Shown here: positions 39,458-49,560 of the stretch, in pieces | Position numbering within the stretch: position 1 is the stretch's first letter | Layout of the letters: every line of letters begins with the position of its first letter | The notes under the pieces: model-generated | Told to the model about the DNA's origin: nothing | What the model saw: the letters and a program-made list of their open reading frames with translations, nothing else | Databases searched by the model: none | Position numbers and translations under genes: made by a program | Assembly: GCF_002836745.1 (NCBI RefSeq) | Contig: NZ_PJAR01000039.1 | Location: 86,705-150,704, forward strand | Source of the DNA: Glaciecola sp. 33A | GTDB taxonomy: Bacteria; Pseudomonadota; Gammaproteobacteria; Enterobacterales; Alteromonadaceae | Direction of reading: 5' to 3' | Length of the DNA stretch: 64,000 nucleotides

Positions 39458-40330
39458 TTAAAAATGCTTCTGCTTTCGAACAAGCTCATAGGCTCCTTGA
39501 ATAGCCTGAGATTTCTGTTTGGCCAACTCAAGCGCTTGCGCCGGCAGTCCTTTGGACGCCATTTTATCAGGATGATGCAATGACATTTGTTTGCGATACG
39601 CTTTTTTAATCACTTTTGAATCATCCTCTTGTTCGATGCCTAATATTTTGTACGCATCTTCCAGTTCAGCCTTTGCAGAGTAACTACCAGAACCGCCATA
39701 TTGGCTTTGTTGCTGACGGCCTTGCTGACGTCGTTGATTGTTTGTTTGTGACCTACCAGTGCGAAAGCGTTGCTCAGCTTCAAAAGTAATGATCAAAAAA
39801 TCAAGTTCGACTCTTCTGAAACCAAGCGTCTTAGCAATCTTTTCTAACAACGTGTATTGCGCTGTACTTAACGTTTTGTGCGCACAGGAAGCTTGAATTA
39901 GTATTTCTAAATAAATTTGCAGCACATCTCTGCGCCCATGGCATTGCTCTTTAAATTGTTGGAGCATGTCAACAATCGCAAAATCGCGTTGTTTGCCATC
40001 CCGAAATGCTTGCTGAGCCTCTAATCGAGTGTCACCCGTTAAGGACATCTCATCCATTAATGTGGAGGCTACCTGAATTTCTTCTTGAGAGACGATACCG
40101 TCTGACTTTGCAATATGACCTAGTGCAGAAAACAAACTATGAAAAAAAACTGCCTGTTGCTGAATTTCACCTGATGTTGTAAAAAAGCGCGCAAAACCGC
40201 CTCTCTGCGAAAAGTCTTTACTGTATGTTGTATCGAATATATGACCAACGATTAAGCCTAATACAGCACCGGCAACTCGGCCAAACATAAAGCCCAAAAG
40301 CACACCAACAACTTTGCCCCAAATTTGCAT
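39458..40330 (-). CDS. djlA: membrane-anchored DnaJ-like co-chaperone DjlA
   Basis: 290 residues. Seen: an N-terminal glycine-patterned membrane segment (VVGVLLGFMFGRVAGAVLGLIVG), a TerB-like cytoplasmic domain (about 60-180; HIAKSDGIVSQEEIQVAS), a Gln/Arg-rich linker, and a C-terminal J domain with the HPD motif (YRKQMSLHHPDKM). It stimulates DnaK at the membrane; in E. coli overproduction affects the Rcs capsule pathway. Divergent from lptD, as in E. coli. Confidence 0.94.
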   Translation of the reverse strand: MQIWGKVVGVLLGFMFGRVAGAVLGLIVGHIFDTTYSKDFSQRGGFARFFTTSGEIQQQAVFFHSLFSALGHIAKSDGIVSQEEIQVASTLMDEMSLTGDTRLEAQQAFRDGKQRDFAIVDMLQQFKEQCHGRRDVLQIYLEILIQASCAHKTLSTAQYTLLEKIAKTLGFRRVELDFLIITFEAEQRFRTGRSQTNNQRRQQGRQQQSQYGGSGSYSAKAELEDAYKILGIEQEDDSKVIKKAYRKQMSLHHPDKMASKGLPAQALELAKQKSQAIQGAYELVRKQKHF

Positions 40331-40542
40331 CTTTTCATTGCCCTCTGGTATGTTCGTTTGAAATATCAGTTGTCAGTTACTCTAAACTAAAAAAGTAATG
40401 ACGTAAAAAATCTATATCGTTAGGTACTTTATATCTAAATTCGCTGTATTTTTCGGCATTTTACCAATAATTAGGTTTTTATTACTCATTTTTCAACAAT
40501 ATAGTTTGTTATTCTGACTCAAAGCATTAAAATTTAAAGCCG

Positions 40543-40602
40543 TTTGAACGTTCTGCAAAATAAATGTTCAAAAAGCGCTGGGTGTTTAGACGCTCAAGCG
40601 TC
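40543..40602. repeat. two inverted repeats in the djlA-lptD intergenic region
   Basis: TTTGAAC ... GTTCAAA (40543-40572, 7-bp arms, 16-bp spacer) and GACGCT-CA-AGCGTC (40589-40602). They occupy the middle of the 342-bp divergent region, the only structure I found there. They may be protein-binding sites or part of the lptD leader. No clear sigma-E promoter was identified. Confidence 0.35.
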
Positions 40603-40672
40603 GTTTGGCGAAAATTAGTGTTTGCGTAAATAGTCAAAGACTAGCTAAAAAGGTTACCTAAAAAATCATTTA

Positions 40673-42886
40673 ATGATCAAATTGTTCTCTACTATTACGC
40701 TCAGCATTAGTGCATTTTTTGTAAGTGCGCAAAGCACTGAGTTGTGTATACCACAAAGCACTCAATTTGACCCTGCACTATTGACTGCTGACAAAACAAT
40801 CAGAGTCAGCTCTGACGCCGCTCAAATGATCCAGAACAGTTCCGCCTTATTCAACGGTAATGTTACCATCACTAGTCAAAATTCAATGATCAGTGCTAAC
40901 GTTGCGCAGATGGACGACAACGGCAAACAAGTCACTGCTAGTGGCGATGTACTGTATCGTGATCAAGCACTGCAAATTGAAAGTCAAGGCGTTGAATTAA
41001 ACAGCGACTTGCAACTGTTGCAGATGCAAGATACTGAGTACCAATTTAAAGACATTGCAGGGCGAGGTTCAGCCGGTTTACTTTCACTTTCTGGTGAGCA
41101 AGGGTTACGCTTAGAACAAGTTTCGTTTACCACTTGTCCAAAAGGTGGCGAAGATTGGAAAATGTTTGCAAGCGAAATAGTAATTGGCAAAGATAGCCCT
41201 TTCGGCGAAGCTTATAATACCAATTTTTATGTTGGGGGTGTTCCGGTATTTTGGCTTCCCTACTTTGCTTTCCCCGTTACCGCAGGACGTCAAAGCGGTT
41301 TGTTATTTCCAAATATCGGCAGTTCAAGTCGCACTGGCATCGAATATGAACAACCATTGTATTGGAATATTGCACCAAATTATGACGCTACTATTTCACC
41401 AAGGCTTATGACAAATCGCGGTATTCAACTGAAAACAGAGTTCCGCTATTTATTCAGCCAAAGCCAAGGTGAAGTACAATTAGAATACTTACCCAAAGAC
41501 ATCGATACTGATACACAAGATGAACGATATTTTTATCGCTATTTGCATCAAGGCAAAATTAGTGACAATTGGAATTTAAACATCGATTTCAGTGGAATAA
41601 GCGATGACAACTATATTGTTGACCTCGGATCGGACTATTATAATCGTGCCGATACACATTTATATCGCCAAGCTGGCGTCAGCTACTACTCGTCTAATCT
41701 GGATTTCTCAATGAATTTCCGAGATTTTGAAGTAGTAGGCGACCATCCAGACGTATATCGCGCATTACCTGAAATGAAGCTCAATTATGGCGCTGACTTA
41801 GGACAATATGTTGATTTCACGTTAGCAAGTGAAGCCGCTTATTTTGAAAACTCACTGGATTCAAAACCAAATTCTTTTCGAGTTCATATTGAACCTAGTT
41901 TGTCACTACCCTATCAGCGTGCATGGGGTGAATTATTAGCAGAAGTAAGTTTGCTGCAAACGTATTATGAACAGGAGTTGCCTCGAGAAACAGCATCGCC
42001 GCTTGACGCCAGTGTTAGCAGGACAATTGGTCAAGGAAGATTATACGGCTCACTCATTTTCGAACAAGAAGACTTAGTCTTAGACAGTAAGTACTTGTTT
42101 ACTATCGAACCAAAAGTACAATACCTTTATACTAGCTTTGAAGAGCAGGACAATATAGGGCTTTATGATACAACCCCCTTGTTAACCACTTTTAATAATT
42201 TATTTCGAGGTCAAGAATTTACCGGACTGGATCGAATTAACGACAATAATCAAATTACTTTAGGTGCCACTGCTCGATTGGTAGATCAGCAAAATAGAGA
42301 AAAACTCACATTGAGTGTCGGCCAGATATTTCACTTACAAGACAGTAAATTAATAAGTAGTGTAAGAGAGGATAATCGCTCGGCCTTGGCGGCCGAATTT
42401 GATTGGCAAGTGAACCAACGCTGGTTTTTGCACTCTGATATTCAGGTTGCTACGCAAACCCAAAAAGTTGAACGCAGTAGTGTTGCGACTGAGTACCGTA
42501 TTGATGATAATAAACTAATCCAGATGAACCATCGTTACATTCGTGACCTGTCCGGAGAAGAAATAAACCAATTTGGTGTAACCGCTAGTTGGCCAATAAA
42601 CCAAAAGTGGCATTGGGTGGGACGTGTGTATAGAGATGCCAACCTATCAAGAACGACCGAAAGCTTTACCGGCATTCAGTATGATAGTTGCTGTTGGGCA
42701 TTGCGTGTCACTTATCAGCGCAGCCTAAGCAATAGATTTGATGCCATTGGTTTGCGAACAACCGACGAGTTCGAATCAGGTATTGCCCTACAATTTATTA
42801 TAAAAGGTATTGGCAGCCGAAGAAGTAATTCCGATATTTTAGAGCAAGGTATGTTTGGTTATCGCCAGCCCTATGTTTTGAATTAA
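40673..42886 (+). CDS. lptD: LPS-assembly protein LptD
   Basis: 737 residues. The outer-membrane translocon that inserts lipopolysaccharide, with LptE. Seen: a signal peptide (about 1-20), an N-terminal OstA-like beta-jellyroll (QNSSALFNGNVTITS, then DNGKQVTASGDVLYRDQ), and a C-terminal large barrel. Cysteines expected for the two essential disulfides are present: Cys25, one in FTTCPKGG, and the CC pair in YDSCCWALRVTYQR. It heads the lptD-surA-pdxA-rsmA-apaG-apaH cluster; SurA and DsbC, both encoded nearby, help its folding. Confidence 0.95.
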   Translation: MIKLFSTITLSISAFFVSAQSTELCIPQSTQFDPALLTADKTIRVSSDAAQMIQNSSALFNGNVTITSQNSMISANVAQMDDNGKQVTASGDVLYRDQALQIESQGVELNSDLQLLQMQDTEYQFKDIAGRGSAGLLSLSGEQGLRLEQVSFTTCPKGGEDWKMFASEIVIGKDSPFGEAYNTNFYVGGVPVFWLPYFAFPVTAGRQSGLLFPNIGSSSRTGIEYEQPLYWNIAPNYDATISPRLMTNRGIQLKTEFRYLFSQSQGEVQLEYLPKDIDTDTQDERYFYRYLHQGKISDNWNLNIDFSGISDDNYIVDLGSDYYNRADTHLYRQAGVSYYSSNLDFSMNFRDFEVVGDHPDVYRALPEMKLNYGADLGQYVDFTLASEAAYFENSLDSKPNSFRVHIEPSLSLPYQRAWGELLAEVSLLQTYYEQELPRETASPLDASVSRTIGQGRLYGSLIFEQEDLVLDSKYLFTIEPKVQYLYTSFEEQDNIGLYDTTPLLTTFNNLFRGQEFTGLDRINDNNQITLGATARLVDQQNREKLTLSVGQIFHLQDSKLISSVREDNRSALAAEFDWQVNQRWFLHSDIQVATQTQKVERSSVATEYRIDDNKLIQMNHRYIRDLSGEEINQFGVTASWPINQKWHWVGRVYRDANLSRTTESFTGIQYDSCCWALRVTYQRSLSNRFDAIGLRTTDEFESGIALQFIIKGIGSRRSNSDILEQGMFGYRQPYVLN

Positions 42887-42918
42887 CTAGATTTAGACCC
42901 TATATAATTAGAGAAAAT

Positions 42919-44220
42919 ATGAAATACAGATTATTAAAAGCAAGCTTACTGAGTGTTACCGTCGTTTTCAGCATGCTAGCAAACGCGGTTGAACAAAGTC
43001 TCGATAAAGTGTCTGTCATTGTGGACCAAGGCGTTGTTCTTGAGAGTGAAATATCTGGCCTTGTTGATGGTGTAAAACAAGGTGCAATTGCTCAAGGACA
43101 AGCATTACCATCGGATAGAGCTTTACGCACTCAAGCAATTGAGCGTTTGATTTTAAAAAGCCTGCAAATGCAAATGGCCGAGCGCATGGGTATACAAATT
43201 AGCGACCCGCAACTAGAGCAAACCATTGGCAACATCGCGGACAAAGACAATATCAGTATCGATCAATTGCGCAAACGAGTTCAGGCCGACGGCCTAACTT
43301 ACGAAGTGTATCGTGAAAAAGTACGTGAAGAATTGATAACGGGTGAGGTAACGCGCGCAAATGTAAGACGTCGTGTTTATATCACACCACAAGAAATCGA
43401 TACTTTAGTCAATTTAATCAACCAACAAGGTGCCGAGCAAGCTGAATATCGTTTGGGTCACATCCTTATTGCGGTTCCATCAGGCGCAACTGAAGAGCAA
43501 ATTTCTATTTCCAGAGGTACAGCTGACAAAGTACTTGAATTATTAAACTCAGGGTCTGATTTTACTAAAATTGCGATTGCCTCATCTTCTGGTCCAAAGG
43601 CTCTTGAGGGTGGTAATATGGGATGGATGAACGTTAACTCTATGCCTACGTTGTTTGCCGAAGCGATACAAGGTAAAAAACAAGAGGCTTTGATCGGGCC
43701 ACTTCGCAGTGGCGCAGGTTTTCATGTTTTAAAAATATTGGAATCAAGAGGCGTCGAAATTGTGGAAATTGAAGAAGTTAACGCACGCCATATTTTGGTT
43801 AAACCATCTATTATTCTCAGCGATCAAAAAGCACAACAGATGTTACAAGAATTTCGTACTAAGCTTATTGAAGGTGAAGAAGACTTTGCAGCGTTAGCGA
43901 AAATTCATTCAGAGGACCCGGGGTCGGCTTTGAAAGGCGGCGTATTGGGTTGGAATGATCCAAGTATATATGTGCCTGAGTTTAAAGAAACACTGAGTAC
44001 ACTTAAAAAAGATGAATATAGCCAACCAATCCGAACTGTGCACGGTTGGCATTTAATACAGCTAATTGAGCGTCGTATTGATGATGCGACGGAAAAACGT
44101 AAAGAAGATCGCGCGTATCAATTATTATTTAACAGAAAATTCAATGAAGAAACCGATACTTGGTTACGTGAAATGCGCGATGGTGCTTACATTGAATTAC
44201 TTGATAAAAAAGACCTATAA
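42919..44220 (+). CDS. surA: periplasmic chaperone and peptidyl-prolyl isomerase SurA
   Basis: 433 residues. It escorts outer-membrane proteins to the BAM complex. Seen: signal peptide ending SMLANAVEQ, the N-terminal chaperone domain ([18 protein letters not shown]), and two parvulin domains: [14 protein letters not shown] with GGNMGWMN, and [14 protein letters not shown] with [11 protein letters not shown]. The stop codon's last base is the first base of pdxA's ATG (translational coupling). Confidence 0.96.
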   Translation: MKYRLLKASLLSVTVVFSMLANAVEQSLDKVSVIVDQGVVLESEISGLVDGVKQGAIAQGQALPSDRALRTQAIERLILKSLQMQMAERMGIQISDPQLEQTIGNIADKDNISIDQLRKRVQADGLTYEVYREKVREELITGEVTRANVRRRVYITPQEIDTLVNLINQQGAEQAEYRLGHILIAVPSGATEEQISISRGTADKVLELLNSGSDFTKIAIASSSGPKALEGGNMGWMNVNSMPTLFAEAIQGKKQEALIGPLRSGAGFHVLKILESRGVEIVEIEEVNARHILVKPSIILSDQKAQQMLQEFRTKLIEGEEDFAALAKIHSEDPGSALKGGVLGWNDPSIYVPEFKETLSTLKKDEYSQPIRTVHGWHLIQLIERRIDDATEKRKEDRAYQLLFNRKFNEETDTWLREMRDGAYIELLDKKDL

Positions 44221-45206
44221 TGTCAAAAATTTTAAAGATTGCTGTTACGCCTGGTGAGCCGGCAGGTATAGGGCCAGACCTTATTATCACTTTATCTCAA
44301 CAAGTTTGGGATGCTCAATTGGTGGTTTATGCTGACGCGGATATGCTGCAAGAGCGCGCAAAAATGCTCGGCATTGCGCTAGATATCATTCCCTACGAAG
44401 ATGACAGTAATTACGTGCAGCAACCAGGACAGTTAATTGTAAAGCATACTCCAGTGGCTGTTCCCGTAATCGCAGGGGAATTAAATAGCGACAATGGCCA
44501 TTACGTTGTTGAAACATTACGCCAAGCTTGTGATGAAAACATGAGCGGAAAATTCGACGCTGTTGTTACCGGTCCAGTACACAAAGGCATTATCAATAAA
44601 GCCGGTATTTCATTTAGTGGTCACACCGAGTTTTTTGCGAATCAATCCAACTGCAGCGATGTAGTTATGATGCTTGCGACGGAAGGTTTGCGAGTGTGCT
44701 TAGCGACAACACATATTCCATTGCAATATGTTTCACAGGCAATCACGCCGGAGCGTCTGGATAAAGTGATTCATATTATTCATACCGACATGAAGCTAAA
44801 GTTCGGTATTGAATCACCTAAAATCTATGTTTGTGGTCTAAACCCACACGCCGGTGAAGATGGTCATCTAGGTAAAGAAGAAATCTTAGTTATTACTCCA
44901 AAATTGAATGAACTGCGCGCCCAAGGGATTAATTTAGTCGGCCCTCTTCCTGCAGACACTATATTCCAACCAAAGTATTTAGAACAGGCTGATGCAGTAT
45001 TAGCGATGTATCACGACCAAGGTTTACCCGTTTTGAAATACAAAGGTTTCGGCGCATCGGTAAATATCACTCTTGGACTTCCTTTCATTAGAACGTCTGT
45101 GGATCATGGCACCGCAGCTGATCTTGCAGGGTCGGGTAATATAGACTGTGGTAGTTTCAGCTTGGCGATAAATAAAGCGATCAAACTGGCCAGGAAAAAA
45201 ATATGA
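44220..45206 (+). CDS. pdxA: 4-hydroxythreonine-4-phosphate dehydrogenase
   Basis: 328 residues. It oxidises 4-phosphohydroxy-L-threonine in the DXP-dependent pyridoxal phosphate pathway, giving the substrate of PdxJ (24.3 kb). Seen: [40 protein letters not shown], the metal-binding histidines in [17 protein letters not shown] and [13 protein letters not shown], and [13 protein letters not shown]. It overlaps surA by 1 bp and rsmA by 4 bp. Confidence 0.97.
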   Translation: MSKILKIAVTPGEPAGIGPDLIITLSQQVWDAQLVVYADADMLQERAKMLGIALDIIPYEDDSNYVQQPGQLIVKHTPVAVPVIAGELNSDNGHYVVETLRQACDENMSGKFDAVVTGPVHKGIINKAGISFSGHTEFFANQSNCSDVVMMLATEGLRVCLATTHIPLQYVSQAITPERLDKVIHIIHTDMKLKFGIESPKIYVCGLNPHAGEDGHLGKEEILVITPKLNELRAQGINLVGPLPADTIFQPKYLEQADAVLAMYHDQGLPVLKYKGFGASVNITLGLPFIRTSVDHGTAADLAGSGNIDCGSFSLAINKAIKLARKKI

Positions 45207-46036
45207 GTCAAAAGCATCTGGGCCACACAGCAAGAAAACGCTTTGGTCAAAACTTTCTGCATGATCAATATGTGATTGATCAAATCGTGTCGGCAATTAA
45301 TCCTAAACAGGGTGAAAACTTGGTAGAAATTGGACCCGGCTTAGGTGCATTAACTGACCTCGTTGCCGAAGACGTGGACCATTTAACCGTTGTTGAGCTC
45401 GATAGAGACCTAGCGAAAAGGCTACGTGAACACCCATTCCTCGGTAAAAAGTTAACCGTCATAGAAGAAGACGCACTGAAATTCGATTTCGCAAGCTTAG
45501 TCAAAACAGACGGCGACTTAAGGATTTTTGGCAACCTACCTTATAATATTTCGACCCCATTAATGTTCCATTTATTTTCTTTCACTAAAATGGTGAAGGA
45601 TATGCACTTCATGTTACAAAATGAAGTAGTAAAGCGCCTGTGTGCAACCCATGGTGATAAGCTTTATGGTCGTTTATCGGTAATGGCGCAATATTATTGT
45701 CAACCTATTCCTGTTGTTGCTGTTCCACCAAGCGCATTTAAGCCTGCTCCAAAAGTAGACTCTGCTTTTGTTAGGCTTATTCCGCATGCCGAACCACCCG
45801 CTCAAGTTGACAACATAGACCGCTTACAGCAAGTCGTTACCACCGCATTTAATCAACGCAGAAAGACTATCCGGAATAGCTTAAAAGAATTAATGACGCA
45901 CGAAGAAATTGAAGCCTTGGGTATTAAGCCTGAATTGAGAGCCGAAGCCTTATCTTTACAACAATTTGCTTTATTAGCCAATTACGTTGAAAAAAAACGT
46001 ATAGACGCTGAAATAGAAGGAAAAAATGCAGGATAA
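45203..46036 (+). CDS. rsmA: 16S rRNA dimethyladenosine transferase RsmA (KsgA)
   Basis: 277 residues. It dimethylates A1518 and A1519 of 16S rRNA late in 30S assembly. Seen: [20 protein letters not shown], the SAM motif [12 protein letters not shown], the substrate motif [12 protein letters not shown], and [19 protein letters not shown]. Overlaps with pdxA (4 bp) and apaG (11 bp) show a coupled operon. Confidence 0.97.
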   Translation: MSQKHLGHTARKRFGQNFLHDQYVIDQIVSAINPKQGENLVEIGPGLGALTDLVAEDVDHLTVVELDRDLAKRLREHPFLGKKLTVIEEDALKFDFASLVKTDGDLRIFGNLPYNISTPLMFHLFSFTKMVKDMHFMLQNEVVKRLCATHGDKLYGRLSVMAQYYCQPIPVVAVPPSAFKPAPKVDSAFVRLIPHAEPPAQVDNIDRLQQVVTTAFNQRRKTIRNSLKELMTHEEIEALGIKPELRAEALSLQQFALLANYVEKKRIDAEIEGKNAG

Positions 46037-46415
46037 CGTAATGAAAAAATCAATAGGTATTACTACAAAAACAGCATTTATTGGACTCCAAGATAGTGGT
46101 GACAGGACCCCTGTTTATGTTTTCAGTTACACCGTCACGATTAATAACAATCTCGCTCAACCAGCTCAGCTTAAGAGCCGGTATTGGCTAATTACCAATG
46201 GCGATGGCGAAAAAGTAGAGGTACAAGGTGAGGGTGTTGTGGGTGAGCAACCGATTATTCAGCCGAACGAGAGTTTTGAATACACAAGTGCCTCAATGAT
46301 AAAGACCGCAGTTGGCACAATGGAAGGCTACTACGAATTTGAATTTGCGGATGGTCAATTTCACCGTGAACAAATCCCTGTTTTTAACTTATCAAAACCA
46401 AATAGCATTCATTAA
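46026..46415 (+). CDS. apaG: ApaG, fibronectin III-like protein
   Basis: 129 residues from ATG 46026, or 124 from ATG 46041; both are possible. Seen: [31 protein letters not shown], then [25 protein letters not shown] and GTMEGYYEF, all hallmarks of the family. The fold is immunoglobulin-like; the role is not firmly known, though the gene is constantly linked to apaH and rsmA. It overlaps the end of rsmA by 11 bp. Confidence 0.95.
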   Translation: MQDNVMKKSIGITTKTAFIGLQDSGDRTPVYVFSYTVTINNNLAQPAQLKSRYWLITNGDGEKVEVQGEGVVGEQPIIQPNESFEYTSASMIKTAVGTMEGYYEFEFADGQFHREQIPVFNLSKPNSIH

Positions 46416-46417
46416 TT

Positions 46418-47230
46418 TTGATTATCAAGAATTATGTCGTAGGCGATATTCAAGGATGTTACAAAGGCTTACGCAAACTTCTAAAAAGCGCTGGGTTTGA
46501 TGCAAAAACAGATAAGTTATGGGCCGTAGGTGACCTCATTGCGCGCGGCCCTCAATCATTGGAAACGCTAAAGTATTTAAAGGATTTAGGTACTCCACAT
46601 TTTGATACTGTACTAGGTAATCACGACTTACACCTCATTGCTATGGCTCATGGTATCAGCACGCCGAAGCCCGTAGATAAGTTAGATCCTTTAATTAAAC
46701 ACAAATCATTTGGTGAACTCATTGACTGGTTATGCACTAAAAAATTGGCTTTAAAACCAGCAAAAGACCACTTTATTTCACACGCAGGCTTATATCCTAT
46801 GTGGTCTACAAAAAAGGCCCTTTCACTGTCAGATGAAGTCAGTGAAGCGTTAATGGGTGCCAAGCAATTCCAGTTTTTGAAAAACATGTACGGTAATTAT
46901 CCAAGCGTTTGGAATGACAACTTAGAGGGTCCTGAGCGCCTTCGGTTTGTCGTAAACGCCCTCACACGAATGCGTTTTTTAAGCGACAACGCGCTGGAGT
47001 TCAAAACGAAGTGCCACCCTGATTTAGCGCCTATAGAACTGACACCTTGGTACCTTTGTCCAAATTCGGATGTAAAACAAAATAAAAGTCTTATATTCGG
47101 GCATTGGGCATCATTAATGGGTGAAACCAACAATCAAAAAGTAATAGCACTGGATACTGGTTTCGTATGGGGCAAGACAATGACATTGTATTGCATAGAG
47201 ACAAAACAGTTTTTTTCACAACAAGCATAA
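46418..47230 (+). CDS. apaH: symmetrical bis(5'-nucleosyl)-tetraphosphatase ApaH
   Basis: 270 residues. It cleaves Ap4A to two ADP and also removes Np4 caps from RNA in E. coli. Seen: the metallophosphatase motifs VVGDIQGCYKGL, VGDLIARGPQS, LGNHDLHLIA and the histidines in FISHAGLYPMW and FGHWASLMG. The start is TTG at 46418; there is no in-frame ATG nearby and only a weak ribosome site, so it is probably translated by coupling with apaG, which ends two bases before it. Confidence 0.95.
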   Translation: MIIKNYVVGDIQGCYKGLRKLLKSAGFDAKTDKLWAVGDLIARGPQSLETLKYLKDLGTPHFDTVLGNHDLHLIAMAHGISTPKPVDKLDPLIKHKSFGELIDWLCTKKLALKPAKDHFISHAGLYPMWSTKKALSLSDEVSEALMGAKQFQFLKNMYGNYPSVWNDNLEGPERLRFVVNALTRMRFLSDNALEFKTKCHPDLAPIELTPWYLCPNSDVKQNKSLIFGHWASLMGETNNQKVIALDTGFVWGKTMTLYCIETKQFFSQQA

Positions 47231-47254
47231 AGAAAAACTAGTGCGTACCGATAC
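47228..47254 (+). promoter_or_regulatory. candidate FliA (sigma-28) promoter of the chemoreceptor gene
   Basis: TAAAGAAA, 11 bp, ACCGATAC against the sigma-28 consensus TAAAGTTT-N11-GCCGATAA. The spacing is exact and 12 of 16 positions match. It begins on the apaH stop codon and leaves a leader of about 125 nt before the chemoreceptor start. Confidence 0.55.
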
Positions 47255-47378
47255 CTTGTTGTAGACATAGTTATAAATCTGCGTACGCGAGTGTTAGGTA
47301 AAATGAACTACTCTCTACCTCCTGTTAAAAAAGTCGTAATTGTTACCAGAAAATTGGGTAATTAGGGGTCAAAAAAAA

Positions 47379-49403
47379 ATGAATCTTACAGTAAAAATGC
47401 GAGTCATTAGCGGATTTAGCATCATCAGTTTTCTGCTTGTATTGTTAAGTATACTCTCCCTTTTCAGCTTAAATGAGATTGAGAATGCAACTGACGAGGT
47501 AAGCGAATTAGCCTTGCCCACTGTTGGTGGCAGCAGCAGTTTAAAAGCATCGTTCCTAAATATGGGTCGCTTAACCTTTGAAGCCTATGTTACGACTAAT
47601 CAAACTGATTTGAATAACAAACTAGTCGCATTTGAGGCTAGTAGAAGCAGTTTTGATGAACAATTAGGAGTCTTGCGCAGCGTTGTCCAATATGAAAGTA
47701 ACTTGAAAAACGCACTTGGTGAAGTTGAAGTTGTTTACGATAACTACTCTCAAAATGCAACAGAGGTATATAGCAATCACCTCTTAGAACAAGACCTTAA
47801 GGATAGTGTAGATGCTCAATACGCTATTATTGAAGAAAGCGTTGATGACGCGACATCATTTCTGTTGGATTTTGCAGATTTAGATGCCGTAGTTGACTCC
47901 GGCGTGCTTTCTGAAGTCGCGGTTGAAGGCGTAAAATTAGAATCAAATTTACTTTCAGTTTTATCATCTATCGCAGACTATGTTACTACTGAAACCTTAC
48001 AGCGAGCTGACATTCGAGGCAAAGAAGTTCTTCTCAGGGTAGCTCAGGCTGAAGAGCAATTTGCCGCGATGCTAAAGATGTCAAATGGCCAAGACGACAC
48101 AGGTACACTGGATGAAGTGAGTGAGTTAATTGATACCATTAAACAAACTATTGTAGGAACCAGTGGCATTCTAACTAATCAAGTAAGCAAGTTAGACAGG
48201 GCAATAGATTCTGAAAGCTTCTTGATAGCATCCGATGAAGATATTTCTCGAGGTCTCGAGTCATTAGAAAGTTTACTAGAATTAGCCAATAGCAAGGCGG
48301 CATCCCTCAAACAGGGCGTAAGCGATCAAGTTGTCTCAAGCGTACAATGGGTTATTATTATGGTGCTGGTGTCACTAGGTATTGCTGCATTTACTGCGTA
48401 CAAAAGCGTAACGGCGATTACCAAACCATTGGCTAAAGTGAATGAGCTTCTGAAAATTGCATCTTCTGGCGATCTAACACATCGATTGGATGATTCCTCC
48501 AAGGACGAATTCGGCATACTGTCGACAAACTGCAACGTTCTTATTCAAAGTCTCAAGACACTTATTGAAGGGATCCACGGCAGAGCCGAGCAACTTGCCG
48601 CAGCGTCTGGTGAGACATCATCGGTGACTGAGCAAACAACCCGCTCCATACAAGAACAAAAATCTCAAATATCACAAGTTGCTGCAGCAACCACTGAAAT
48701 GCACAGTACCTCTCAATTGGTATTACAAAGTGCTGACGATACGCTAAAACAGATTGGTCAAGCCGATGATGAAGCTGAAAAAGTGAAGCAGATTTCAATG
48801 GAAAACAAGCGCACTATTGAAGTACTCGCACGTGATGTGCAAGAAGCAGCTGATGTTATTAACAAGTTACATGAGGACAGTGCTTCAATTGGTGGGATTC
48901 TGGATGTTATTCGAGGTGTTGCGGATCAAACTAACTTACTCGCTTTGAATGCGGCTATTGAAGCGGCTCGAGCTGGGGAACAAGGTCGCGGATTTGCCGT
49001 GGTTGCGGATGAAGTTCGTACCTTAGCAAGTCGCACACAAAAATCTACACAAGAAATTAATTCAATGATAGAAGTGTTGCAAGCAGGAGCTGAAAAAGCA
49101 GTAGCGGTTATGACACAAGGCAAACACCAGGCTGAGATTTGCGTAGCGCAAACAGAAAAAGCGGCGAAAGCGCTTGATTTGATAACCGACGCTGTACACA
49201 AAGCGCATGAAGTTAGCACTCGAATTGAGCAAGCAGCTCGCGAGCAGAATCAAGTGTCAGCGGAAATTAGCGAAAAACTTGAGACCATCGTAGGGATTGC
49301 TGAGGAAACGACCTTAGGAGCTCAACAAACAACCGAGTCGAGCGCTGAGGTTGCTAGACTGGCGGACGAGTTACAAGAATCTATCGGTACATTTAAGGTG
49401 TAG
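47379..49403 (+). CDS. methyl-accepting chemotaxis protein (membrane type)
   Basis: 674 residues from the ATG at 47379 (AGGGGT about ten bases upstream; the frame is open back to 47340). Seen: membrane segment one (about 10-31), a helical periplasmic domain of about 285 residues, membrane segment two ([22 protein letters not shown]), HAMP, and the cytoplasmic signalling hairpin with the conserved tip [33 protein letters not shown] in pieces. No C-terminal CheR-binding pentapeptide. It couples an unknown periplasmic ligand to CheA/CheW. Transcription probably depends on FliA. Confidence 0.93.
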   Translation: MNLTVKMRVISGFSIISFLLVLLSILSLFSLNEIENATDEVSELALPTVGGSSSLKASFLNMGRLTFEAYVTTNQTDLNNKLVAFEASRSSFDEQLGVLRSVVQYESNLKNALGEVEVVYDNYSQNATEVYSNHLLEQDLKDSVDAQYAIIEESVDDATSFLLDFADLDAVVDSGVLSEVAVEGVKLESNLLSVLSSIADYVTTETLQRADIRGKEVLLRVAQAEEQFAAMLKMSNGQDDTGTLDEVSELIDTIKQTIVGTSGILTNQVSKLDRAIDSESFLIASDEDISRGLESLESLLELANSKAASLKQGVSDQVVSSVQWVIIMVLVSLGIAAFTAYKSVTAITKPLAKVNELLKIASSGDLTHRLDDSSKDEFGILSTNCNVLIQSLKTLIEGIHGRAEQLAAASGETSSVTEQTTRSIQEQKSQISQVAAATTEMHSTSQLVLQSADDTLKQIGQADDEAEKVKQISMENKRTIEVLARDVQEAADVINKLHEDSASIGGILDVIRGVADQTNLLALNAAIEAARAGEQGRGFAVVADEVRTLASRTQKSTQEINSMIEVLQAGAEKAVAVMTQGKHQAEICVAQTEKAAKALDLITDAVHKAHEVSTRIEQAAREQNQVSAEISEKLETIVGIAEETTLGAQQTTESSAEVARLADELQESIGTFKV

Positions 49404-49483
49404 TACTGACCCCTTTGAGCGGCCAAGAAACTTGATTGAGCCTCGGTCCTCACATTTGAGGTAGCGATGTCTTTGCGTAAAAC

Positions 49484-49521
49484 AAAAAAGCGATTTCGGT
49501 TTAATACGAAATCGCTTTTTT
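49484..49521. terminator. bidirectional Rho-independent terminator
   Basis: A perfect stem AAAAAAGCGATTTCG/CGAAATCGCTTTTTT with an 8-nt loop and T runs both ways, between the convergent chemoreceptor and lysC genes. Confidence 0.9.
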
Positions 49522-49560
49522 ATTGGCCGGTGCTTAGCAGATATCAAAAATACGGGTTTA

